Assembly (NCBI GenBank): GCA_946479115.1
Contig: CAMLED010000049.1
Coordinates: 1-6,758 of the forward strand
From: an uncultured Candidatus Saccharibacteria bacterium
Lineage (GTDB): Bacteria > Patescibacteria > Saccharimonadia > Saccharimonadales > UBA6022
Direction of reading: 5' to 3'
DNA: 6,758 nt
This document shows, piece by piece, positions 1 to 5,945 of this stretch. Below the pieces are notes generated by a model. The model saw nothing but the letters and a program-made list of their open reading frames with translations. It was not told the origin of the DNA and did not search any database. Each line of letters opens with the position of its first letter. Within the stretch, counting starts at the first letter, position 1. The translations under genes were made by a program, and so were the position numbers.

Positions 1-1
1 A

Positions 2-328
2 CCCGCAGCCCCCGCTGAGTCAGCAGTTGTTGCACCCGTGGCAGTTGCAATGGCGCCCGCGCCTGCACCTGTTGCTCCGGTAGTTATCGCTGAAGTACCC
101 GCTGCACCTGCCCAGGTCGCACCCGCTCCCGTGGTTGCGCCTGCACCGGTCGTCGCACCTGCTCCGGCAGTTGTCGTACAACCGGAAGCCCCGGCGAAAG
201 CCCCGGCTCAAGTTCAGCCTGCACCTGAAAAGGTTCAGCAGCATGAAGAAGTTGCTACTCAGGTCGCCAAGAACACCCACAAGGGTGATTCTGACAAGGG
301 TGCCAAGACTTCTAACAACGTAGGATAA
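2..328 (+). CDS. C-terminal part of a Pro/Ala/Val-rich protein (5' end outside window)
   Basis: The frame is open from the first complete codon at position 2 to a TAA at 326-328, so the gene starts upstream of the window; the GTG at 38 is only an internal valine codon. The visible 108 residues are dominated by Ala, Pro and Val, including a repeated VAPAPV hexapeptide, then a charged, Gln/Lys-rich tail ending in SNNVG. There is no membrane segment, Cys or LPXTG signal at the C terminus. Tails like this are usually extended linkers, for example in cell-wall or envelope proteins, but the functional domain lies outside the window and I do not recognise the protein. The frame choice rests on the regular Pro-Ala periodicity and on the position of the stop just before a palindrome. 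An open antisense frame here encodes an implausible Cys/Arg-rich product. Confidence 0.75.
   Translation, partial: PAAPAESAVVAPVAVAMAPAPAPVAPVVIAEVPAAPAQVAPAPVVAPAPVVAPAPAVVVQPEAPAKAPAQVQPAPEKVQQHEEVATQVAKNTHKGDSDKGAKTSNNVG
116..169 (+). repeat. Three 18-bp coding repeats (VAPAPV-like)
   Basis: Three consecutive 18-bp units (116-133, 134-151, 152-169) encode VAPAPV, VAPAPV and VAPAPA. Synonymous third-position differences separate the units, so the peptide is conserved more than the DNA. Looser Ala/Pro repetition extends on both sides. This is low-complexity spacer sequence rather than a mobile or regulatory repeat. Confidence 0.7.
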
Positions 329-342
329 ACTAGCAAGACCCA

Positions 343-365
343 AGATGCTCATATTATGAGCATCT
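343..365. repeat. Perfect 23-nt palindrome after the upstream stop codon
   Basis: Arms AGATGCTCATA and TATGAGCATCT surround a single central T, giving 11 matched base pairs beginning 15 nt after the TAA at 326-328. As RNA it would form a stable hairpin with about 9 bp and a 3-nt loop. No T-run follows, so it is not a classical intrinsic terminator. It could be a 3'-end processing or stability hairpin for the upstream mRNA, the first hairpin of the structured RNA that follows, or a DNA operator. Confidence 0.6.
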
Positions 366-378
366 GAACCCCGTCGCG

Positions 379-534
379 AGATCGGGGGCTTGCGTAGCCT
401 TGAGCTATGCCTGTCACATTAGTGACTTACCGGCAGCTCATGTATACGTGAGTGGTTAGACCGAGGCTTCCCGATTTAGTGCGATGAGGATCGGCGTGTT
501 GAGTATTTATACTCCACGCCGCCTCTAATCCACT
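379..534 (+). ncRNA. Candidate structured RNA (unidentified family)
   Basis: This stretch lacks a convincing reading frame but contains many nested complementary segments. A long-range stem pairs AGATCGGG (379-386) with CCCGATTT (470-477). Inside it are TAGC/GCTA (395-398/404-407), GTCAC/GTGAC (413-417/422-426) flanked by GCC/GGC (409-411/432-434), and CTCATG/CGTGAG (437-442/447-452). Immediately after the closing stem comes a long irregular hairpin: AGTG/CACT (478-481/531-534), GATGAGG with CCTC and ATC (483-489/522-530), CGGCGTG/CACGCCG (492-498/515-521), and GAGTAT/ATACTC (501-506/509-514). I found no tmRNA, RNase P, SRP or 6S hallmarks and no riboswitch consensus I know. No promoter of its own is evident, so it may be a 3'-UTR element of the upstream transcript. 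The strand is uncertain because most pairings also work in the complement. Confidence 0.4.
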
Positions 535-594
535 TACCTGTTTTGTAACAATCTGATTTGTGCGATCTAAGATACATTATGTCAAAGCATAAGT

Positions 595-632
595 ATTTAC
601 AATTTGATGTAAATATGATATAATGTAAATAT
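595..632. promoter_or_regulatory. Dyad and direct repeats overlapping the promoter (possible operator)
   Basis: ATTTACA (595-601) and TGTAAAT (608-614) form a perfect 7-bp inverted repeat with a 6-nt spacer that covers the -35. A 10-bp direct repeat, ATGTAAATAT, occurs at 607-616 and again at 623-632, placed on either side of the -10. Repeated TGTAAAT words across a promoter could be binding sites for a repressor or activator. In such AT-rich DNA they could also be compositional accident. Confidence 0.35.
596..624 (+). promoter_or_regulatory. Strong sigma70-type promoter of the surface-protein gene
   Basis: TTTACA (596-601) and a perfect TATAAT (619-624) are separated by 17 bp. TGA immediately precedes the -10 (616-618), making it an extended -10. 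The transcript would begin near 631, giving a 5' leader of about 50 nt before the ATG at 684. The surrounding DNA is markedly AT-rich compared with both flanks. Confidence 0.85.
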
Positions 633-667
633 ATTCAATAATTACCTTGGCGTGTGGAGCGTAACAA

Positions 668-675
668 GGGAGGAG
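668..675 (+). promoter_or_regulatory. Ribosome binding site deciding the ATG at 684
   Basis: GGGAGGAG contains the core GGAGG (669-673), 10 nt before the ATG at 684. It lies inside the longer open frame that begins with GTG at 654, which argues that the upstream GTG is not the start. Confidence 0.85.
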
Positions 676-683
676 AATGCGAG

Positions 684-1919
684 ATGAAGAAATTAATTGC
701 CGCTGTAAAGCGCGCACCAAAATCGGCTGCATTGGTTTCAATGCTAGCTGCAGCAATCGTCGTTCCGGCTGCCCTATTTGCATGGGGACCAGATCGTCCA
801 ACATACACCGTAGCCTCACCGGCTGATCACGTGACGTTTAACTCGATCACTGACAACCCAAACTACGGCGACGAACGTGATTTTATCACTGTAAAAGATC
901 CTGCTACAGGCAACTTTACAAATAATCTTACTGTTCAACCAGGCAAAGAATACGAAGTACGTGTTCTTGCACACAACAACGCAGCGTCAAACCTTGACCT
1001 AAAAGCTATTAACACTCAGCTAAAAACTGTCGTGTCACAAGCTACTAGCAAGAAAAACGCTATCACCGCTTACCTAAGCGCTGATAATGCACAGCCACAA
1101 AAAATCTATGACGATGTTTTCTTTAACAGCGACAAAGATTTTAACCTTGCATACATCGCTGGTTCTGCCCGTGTATACAACAATGGTTACGCTGCAGGCG
1201 GCCAAGGTAAACCATTTAGCGACAGCCTTGTAACAAGCGCTGGTGCAAAACTTGGTTACGAAGCTGAAGGCGATGGCAAAATCCCTGGCTGTTTCCAGTA
1301 CATCAACTATGTATACTTCAAGGTTAAACCACAGTTTGCCCCAACACCTGATTTCGCTGTACAGAAAAAAGTAAGTGAAGCTGGTAAAAACAACTGGGTT
1401 GAAAGCCTAAATGTTAAAGCTGAACAAACTGTTGATTACCGTGTTGAATACAAGAACACTGGTACAACTCAGCAAGATAACGTTGTTATCAAAGACCAAC
1501 TACCTGCTGGCATGACATACGTTGCTGGTACAAGCAAACTTTACAATACACAGAATACTAACGGTAAAACTCTTACTGACGGTATCGTATCTGCTAAGGG
1601 CGTAAACATTGGCAGCCACGCTGCTGGTGCAAATAGCTTCGTTGTCTTCCAGGCAAAGGTTGCTAAGAACGCTGACCTTGCAAAGTGTGGTGCTAACACC
1701 CTTACTAACAAGGCAACTGTAGAAACTGATAACGGTAACAAGAGCGATACTGCTGACGTCATGGTCACTAAGACTTGTGTCCCTGGTACACCTGAAACTC
1801 CAACAACTCCTACCGAGTTGCCAAAGACTGGTGCATCAGATGACATCCTTGGCCTATTCGGTCTTGGCTCAGTCGTTGCAGCTGCTGGCTACTACGTCGC
1901 TAGCCGCCGCCAAAGCTAA
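684..1919 (+). CDS. Secreted LPKTG-anchored surface protein with DUF11-like domain
   Basis: 411 residues. A basic N terminus (KK, then KR) is followed by a hydrophobic stretch (about residues 15-33) and a probable signal-peptidase site after LFA (31-33). Residues 35-215 form an uncharacterised domain with beta-rich features and one Cys (203). Residues about 222-364 resemble the DUF11/TIGR01451 conserved repeat, with AEQTVDYRVEYKNTG, DNVVIKDQLPAGMTYV and a closing TNKATVETDN. A Pro/Thr linker (367-378) leads to LPKTG (379-383), a hydrophobic segment and the positive tail SRRQS, a standard sortase signal. The protein should be exported and covalently attached to the cell wall, likely for adhesion, host contact or as a coat component. 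Strong promoter, strong SD, its own terminator, and preferred-looking codons (CGT for Arg, GGT, AAC) suggest high expression. The DUF11 assignment comes from motif memory; ligand and partner are unknown. Confidence 0.93.
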   Translation: MKKLIAAVKRAPKSAALVSMLAAAIVVPAALFAWGPDRPTYTVASPADHVTFNSITDNPNYGDERDFITVKDPATGNFTNNLTVQPGKEYEVRVLAHNNAASNLDLKAINTQLKTVVSQATSKKNAITAYLSADNAQPQKIYDDVFFNSDKDFNLAYIAGSARVYNNGYAAGGQGKPFSDSLVTSAGAKLGYEAEGDGKIPGCFQYINYVYFKVKPQFAPTPDFAVQKKVSEAGKNNWVESLNVKAEQTVDYRVEYKNTGTTQQDNVVIKDQLPAGMTYVAGTSKLYNTQNTNGKTLTDGIVSAKGVNIGSHAAGANSFVVFQAKVAKNADLAKCGANTLTNKATVETDNGNKSDTADVMVTKTCVPGTPETPTTPTELPKTGASDDILGLFGLGSVVAAAGYYVASRRQS

Positions 1920-1968
1920 TTCTGAGACTGACCGCTCCACCCTATTACTGACACTTCAGTCTTAGACG

Positions 1969-2003
1969 AAAACCACTCCTCCTACGCGATGGGGTGGTTT
2001 TTT
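1969..2003 (+). terminator. Intrinsic terminator of the surface-protein gene
   Basis: AAAACCACTCC (1969-1979) pairs over 11 bp, with one G-T wobble, with GGGGTGGTTTT (1991-2001) around an 11-nt loop, followed by a run of six T (1998-2003). It lies 49 nt after the stop at 1919. The stem also starts with four A, so it could work weakly in reverse, but no minus-strand gene ends here. Confidence 0.9.
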
Positions 2004-2011
2004 GTTATACT
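2003..2011 (+). promoter_or_regulatory. Extended -10 element for the small membrane gene
   Basis: TG (2003-2004), one base, then TATACT (2006-2011), beginning at the last T of the preceding terminator. No good -35 is visible 16-18 bp upstream. The hexamer ends 10 nt before the ATG at 2022, so transcription would begin at or just before the start codon. Confidence 0.5.
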
Positions 2012-2021
2012 ATGTATATCT

Positions 2022-2240
2022 ATGGCAAAGCAGAAGAAAAAACGCAACAAACAATATCAGGGCGCCGGCGCCAGTGTGACCCGTCCCGTCGTGACGCGCA
2101 TTAGTGCGGCCAATCGCAACCCATTGCAACAATGGTGGTTTGAGAAAAAGCGTATTGCCAAGCCGATTCTTATCGCTAGCGGCGTTGTCGTCTTGATCGT
2201 CTGGCTTGTATTTGAACTTGTTCGAATCGTTACTAATTAA
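2022..2240 (+). CDS. Small basic single-pass membrane protein
   Basis: 72 residues starting MAKQKKKRNK. The first 45 residues are strongly basic and polar, with a QQWWFEKKR amphipathic stretch just before one hydrophobic segment (about 47-68, ILIASGVVVLIVWLVF). The C terminus is short (ELVRIVTN). With the positive side at the N terminus, that end is predicted to be cytoplasmic. I do not recognise a family; conserved small proteins of this kind in CPR genomes are mostly unannotated. The frame extends back to an ATG at 1989, but that would lie inside the terminator loop, so the ATG at 2022 is preferred. There is no SD before 2022. The stop overlaps the stop of the convergent kinase gene by 4 bp (2237-2240). 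It could help membrane anchoring or secretion, but nothing in the sequence proves it. Confidence 0.75.
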   Translation: MAKQKKKRNKQYQGAGASVTRPVVTRISAANRNPLQQWWFEKKRIAKPILIASGVVVLIVWLVFELVRIVTN

Positions 2241-4420
2241 TCAATCGGATCTGGTGGCGGTGGCGTACTCAATTTCTTAACTGGTAAACGGAAGCCGAAG
2301 GTTGCTCCCTGATTTGGTTCTGACGAAAATACCATCGAACCACCATGTTCGGTAATAACTTTTTTCGCAAGGAACAGACCAACGCCAGTACCGTCCGGGC
2401 GCTGTTTGCGAGCATTGGTCGCGCGGAAGAATTTGGTGAATAAGTGCGACTGCTCTTCTTTTGGCACACCCATACCTTCGTTATGAACTGTTAAAATAGC
2501 ACTGCCATCGACGACTTCCAGCCCGATTGTAATCGTTGAACGTTCGGTCGAGTAATAAATAGCGTTATCGATAAAGTTCATAATCACCTGACGGATCTTG
2601 CCTTCATCAATATAGAGCGATGGGAAACGCGTTGGCTTTTTATAGTGGAGTTTCAGATCATGTGCCCTGGCTGTTGTCAGCAGACTCGTAACTTCTTGGT
2701 CAGTAATATGTGCCAAATCAACCAAACGGCGATCAATCATAAATTTACCCGTCTGCAAACGCGACACATTCAAGAAATCATTAATCAAATGCACCATACG
2801 TTCACTACTAATAAATGCTTCGCTCAGTAAATGCCGCTGAGCATCACTAATCTTGCCAGCGTCACCTTCAAGCACCATACTAATATAACCCTTTACACTG
2901 GTTAGCGGCGTGCGTAGCTGGTGTGAAGCCATACTAACGAACTCGTCTTTAGCCTCATCAAGCTTTTGCAGCTCTTCGTTATTCGCCCGCAGCTCTTTGG
3001 TCGCCTCATCGATGCGCTGTTGCAGATTCTCATTTAGTTCTTTCACTTCCTGAACTGACAATGCATTCTGAATAGCAATTAATAACGTGTCGGCAATTGT
3101 TTCAAGAACGCGAATATCCCTATGGCTATAATTACCACTGCGACGGTCACCTAGAAATAGGTAGCCTAGAATGGTACCATTAACCACCAGTGGTAATGTG
3201 ATCGCAATTTTTCGCCTACTAAGCATGCGTGAAGCACGGTCGTTTTCAGAGACAAGTGTCGTAATAATCGTCGTGTCACCTACTGTCTTAACATGCGCAT
3301 CCAAGAGTGCCACATCATCGACTGTCAGGCGCTCGTGATGTTCACTACCAGCCGTCATATGCTGTTTGCTACCATACCAAACAAACAAAAAGCTTTGTTC
3401 AGCCTGCATCGTCCCACCTATTTCATCGCTCGCCTGCTCTAATAGATCATGAAGATTAGATGGAGTGCTTAACTTCTGATTTAATCGTGAGTAAAACTCA
3501 TCGGTATTATAAATATCTCGATAAAAGATCCGATTCGTTAATCGATCAAAGAAATGTTTGATCGGCTGAAAGATTACTGTCACCAGCAATGCCAAGGCAA
3601 AGCTAATAATCAACTGTGTAGTACTGAGAAATGTTTGCTGAACCAGCACTGAAACCAAAAAGGCTGAACCAAAGTATGCAGCAATAAGCGTTGCCAAAAT
3701 CAATGAGTACGCAACGCCCCGCACGACTGCTAAACGGACATCAAATAGGCTGTGGCGAACAATAGCATAAAAGAACACTAGCGCAACAGGCAGTACAAAA
3801 ATTGGGCCCACTCCAGGGAATGTGTAATCGCCAAGTAGTGGCAAAATGAGATTAAAATAACTTGCGATCGGTAAACAAATACATATAACTGCTACGATTA
3901 ACTTATTCCTAGCTGCATATTTCTTTTGGCCTTTGGCTGATAGCAGTAGATACCGTAGTGCCAAGCACGCGTAAATAACAAATATTAAACAGTACCAAAT
4001 ATAAAATTGGTTACTTAAGGCAACCGTATGCTCGCCTTGAATAGTGATAGAAGTGATTAGTGCCTTTGGTACTATGACGCAAATGATTAATCCAACAATA
4101 GGCACCGCCAAAAGTGCATAGAGCCATTTGTGATGAATTTTTGACCTTTGACGAGATGCATAGGCAGCTGAAAAAGCCAGTAGGCCGTATACCAAAATTG
4201 CAGCAAAAATATAGTACAAACGTACCGACCACTCGGCAACACTTTGATTGTCAGTTAATAAAAAGAGGCTGACAAACAGCGCCCATGCCCCCATGCTAGC
4301 TGTAAATAATGCAAACGTAACACGTTCGGCAGCGTGTCGTGTGCCCTGCAGAACAAGTACCGTCAAGATAAAAGCTACGATACTACTAATCAACGACAGT
4401 ACAATCAATGTTGTTGTCAT
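2237..4420 (-). CDS. Membrane sensor histidine kinase (multi-TM, GAF-like, HisKA, HATPase)
   Basis: 727 residues from the ATG at 4420. This start has GGGTGGG 10 nt upstream; an in-frame GTG at 4435 would add five residues but has no SD. The N-terminal 285 residues hold about nine hydrophobic segments (near 3-25, 35-55, 67-89, 99-118, 138-160, 172-195, 205-221, 234-261, 267-285), the first part resembling 7TM-type histidine kinase input regions. A GAF-like domain follows (about 305-455), then a coiled coil (455-492) and the HisKA box ASHQLRTPL with phospho-acceptor His500. The ATPase domain has an N box (Asn615, Asn619), a G1 box NEGMGV (647-652) and a G2 box GTGVGL (677-682). It ends in a proline-rich tail. 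No receiver or HAMP domain is present. It should sense a membrane or extracellular cue and pass phosphate to a separate regulator, most obviously the CheY-like protein at 5574. It lies 24 nt downstream of the methyltransferase gene and is likely co-transcribed. Confidence 0.95.
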   Translation of the reverse strand: MTTTLIVLSLISSIVAFILTVLVLQGTRHAAERVTFALFTASMGAWALFVSLFLLTDNQSVAEWSVRLYYIFAAILVYGLLAFSAAYASRQRSKIHHKWLYALLAVPIVGLIICVIVPKALITSITIQGEHTVALSNQFYIWYCLIFVIYACLALRYLLLSAKGQKKYAARNKLIVAVICICLPIASYFNLILPLLGDYTFPGVGPIFVLPVALVFFYAIVRHSLFDVRLAVVRGVAYSLILATLIAAYFGSAFLVSVLVQQTFLSTTQLIISFALALLVTVIFQPIKHFFDRLTNRIFYRDIYNTDEFYSRLNQKLSTPSNLHDLLEQASDEIGGTMQAEQSFLFVWYGSKQHMTAGSEHHERLTVDDVALLDAHVKTVGDTTIITTLVSENDRASRMLSRRKIAITLPLVVNGTILGYLFLGDRRSGNYSHRDIRVLETIADTLLIAIQNALSVQEVKELNENLQQRIDEATKELRANNEELQKLDEAKDEFVSMASHQLRTPLTSVKGYISMVLEGDAGKISDAQRHLLSEAFISSERMVHLINDFLNVSRLQTGKFMIDRRLVDLAHITDQEVTSLLTTARAHDLKLHYKKPTRFPSLYIDEGKIRQVIMNFIDNAIYYSTERSTITIGLEVVDGSAILTVHNEGMGVPKEEQSHLFTKFFRATNARKQRPDGTGVGLFLAKKVITEHGGSMVFSSEPNQGATFGFRLPVKKLSTPPPPDPID

Positions 4421-4444
4421 GCTAATAATTCCCACCCATATTTA

Positions 4445-5530
4445 TCATTTTTTTATTTCAACCACGGCGTATATACCGTCTTCTGGGATAATAATTCGTG
4501 CCTTTTCCGCAGGAATACCAGCGTCCACGATTATTTCAGCCATTTCTTCAAGCGAGCGTGGATATAGCTGCGGCCAGCCGACCCCACGACGATTAAATTC
4601 AAGTTCCGGACGATCTGACAGCATATTCGCAATCACTAAAATGCCGTCATCGCGTACCAATCGGTATGCATTTTTTAGAAAAACCGTGCTATCTTTTTTA
4701 GAGAAATACTCAAAAATACCTAGCGCATCAACAACATCACTATTGTTCTCGCCAAATTTTTCAACAATACCGTCCTCGACAATAAGGCCACGGATCAAGT
4801 TAAGCTCATGCGTGGTGTAGCTGCGAAGTTCGCTTTCCTTGTTGAAACTTGGCACCTCTTGCAGAGCCGCCTCTTCAACTGCTAAATGAGAAGCAAAGTC
4901 GAGTGCTTGATGGTCAAAATCGACGAGATCAAGGTGAACTAAGTTCATGTCTTCACAGTTCTTAATAGCATCAATGACCGGTACAGCACCCCCGCAAGCC
5001 AAACTAATCCATCGAGCTGCCGGTTGATCACCAAGATGATCGGATACAATCTCGGACATAATTTTTGCTCGCGTCCGTATACCAATCGCATCTAAACCAT
5101 GATAAAAAAATGCGCGTGACTTATCGTCAATTTCCGCACCAGATGGCAGACGATCGATATCAGGTCGCTGCAACGGATATAGCGCAGTCGCTTGCGCCTG
5201 ACCAGCATTTACAAACCATTGGCGTAGCGTCTCACTGTCTTGATATAGCAGCTGGGCTGCTTCGTTAGTGCTGTCGAATACCGGCGCATTTGTCTGCTTG
5301 TCAAAATACGGTGCTTGCCATTCAGGATGGTCAATTAATAACTGATCCATATGCGCAATCTCGGACTGAACCTCAGACCGACCCGGCACCAATTCACAAC
5401 CATCCATAACCCGGACCTTTTCTACTCGTACGCCTGTTTCGTATAGGCAGCTTTGATTAAGCGTATCTATAATGCCGTCATGTGACGACTGGGAAGAATG
5501 AGTGTTTGGATCTGTTTCGGTATAAGGCAT
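4445..5530 (-). CDS. Class I SAM-dependent methyltransferase (PhcB-like family suspected)
   Basis: 361 residues from the ATG at 5530; a TTG at 5542 would add four. Neither has a convincing SD. Residues 1-135 are a polar N-terminal region with no family I recognise. The Rossmann methyltransferase core follows: motif I ISLACGGAV (175-183), the acidic loop after strand 2 in LVDFD (202-206) for SAM ribose binding, motif IV-like DVVDALGIFEYF (265-276), and LVRDDGILVIANM (291-303). A late WPQLYPRS (319-326) and the FEYFS-to-LVIANM spacing recall proteins annotated as 3-hydroxypalmitate methyl ester (extracellular factor) biosynthesis enzymes. That resemblance is from memory, not a search. It is soluble and probably cytoplasmic. 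The substrate is unknown: a fatty acid or other small molecule is suggested, while a protein or nucleic acid cannot be excluded. The kinase gene follows in the same direction, suggesting a joint signalling role. Confidence 0.88.
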   Translation of the reverse strand: MPYTETDPNTHSSQSSHDGIIDTLNQSCLYETGVRVEKVRVMDGCELVPGRSEVQSEIAHMDQLLIDHPEWQAPYFDKQTNAPVFDSTNEAAQLLYQDSETLRQWFVNAGQAQATALYPLQRPDIDRLPSGAEIDDKSRAFFYHGLDAIGIRTRAKIMSEIVSDHLGDQPAARWISLACGGAVPVIDAIKNCEDMNLVHLDLVDFDHQALDFASHLAVEEAALQEVPSFNKESELRSYTTHELNLIRGLIVEDGIVEKFGENNSDVVDALGIFEYFSKKDSTVFLKNAYRLVRDDGILVIANMLSDRPELEFNRRGVGWPQLYPRSLEEMAEIIVDAGIPAEKARIIIPEDGIYAVVEIKK

Positions 5531-5573
5531 TCCGTATATCAACTTTCGTGTTTATGTTATTATTGTAGCAACA
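5531..5573. promoter_or_regulatory. 43-bp divergent promoter region with overlapping -10 elements
   Basis: On the plus strand an extended -10, TG (5555-5556), T, TATTAT (5558-5563), ends 10 nt before the regulator ATG at 5574. On the minus strand an extended -10, TG (5570-5569), C, TACAAT (5567-5562), would start the methyltransferase-kinase transcript near 5555. The two hexamers share 5562-5563. No clear -35 is seen for either strand. ATTGT (5562-5566) and ACAAT (5571-5575) form a short dyad spanning the regulator start. Confidence 0.45.
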
Positions 5574-5945
5574 ATGACAAAAATAGCCATTATCGAAGAC
5601 GACACTGTAATCAACCAAATGTACCGCATGAAATTTGAAGCGGATGGATTTGAGGTGCAGTTAGCCGACAATGGTAAGCGCGGTGTGGCAATGGTTGAAT
5701 CATTTCAACCAGATGTTATCTTGATGGATCTGCAGATGCCTGAAATGGGCGGCGCCGAGGCCTTGGCGGAAATTCGCAGTCACGATTGGGGTAAAACCAT
5801 TCCAGTAATTATCTTGACGAACCTTGGCGAGGAAGAAGCACCAAAAACACTGCGAACACTTGGTATTCACAGTTACATTGTCAAAGCCGACCTAACACCT
5901 AGCCAGGTTGTTAGCCGCGCCAAAGAAGCTCTGGGCGTTAAGTAG
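5574..5945 (+). CDS. Single-domain CheY-like response regulator
   Basis: 123 residues covering one receiver domain and nothing else. The acidic pocket is Glu8, Asp9 and Asp10 (IIEDD), the phospho-acceptor is Asp52 in LMDLQMPEMGG, the switch Thr is Thr82 in ILTN, and the conserved Lys is Lys104 in YIVKAD. All catalytic residues are present, so it should be phosphorylated by a histidine kinase. With no output domain it must act by protein-protein contact, as CheY or Spo0F do, or relay phosphate onward. The divergent kinase is the natural candidate partner; this pairing is inferred from position. The ATG at 5574 has no SD and lies 10 nt after an extended -10, suggesting a leaderless or very short-leader mRNA. 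Its 3' end overlaps folD by 8 bp in convergent orientation. Confidence 0.95.
   Translation: MTKIAIIEDDTVINQMYRMKFEADGFEVQLADNGKRGVAMVESFQPDVILMDLQMPEMGGAEALAEIRSHDWGKTIPVIILTNLGEEEAPKTLRTLGIHSYIVKADLTPSQVVSRAKEALGVK

Noticed and set aside
20..352. Antisense open frame opposite the Pro/Ala-rich gene
   Set aside because: It encodes a Cys/Arg/Gly-rich product expected from the reverse complement of Pro/Ala codons, and it runs through the palindrome.
379..477. tRNA-like fold
   Set aside because: A closing stem with three inner hairpins resembles a cloverleaf, but arm lengths are wrong and there is no TTCGAAT-type T loop or CCA end.
478..534. Long hairpin as a transcription terminator
   Set aside because: The stem is interrupted and followed by TACCTGTTTTG rather than a T-run at its base, so it was treated as part of the RNA candidate.
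654..683. Longer open frame for the surface protein starting at GTG 654
   Set aside because: The strong GGAGG site at 669-673 lies inside it and points to the ATG at 684, which also begins a typical MKK signal peptide.
1989..2021. ATG at 1989 as start of the small membrane protein
   Set aside because: It would place the start in the loop of the terminator at 1969-2003 and add a hydrophobic GWFFVILCIS segment encoded by the terminator stem.
4248..4820. 190-codon plus-strand open frame across the kinase/methyltransferase junction
   Set aside because: It is a Ser/Thr/Ile-rich shadow of two well-supported minus-strand genes, with no family features and no start signals.
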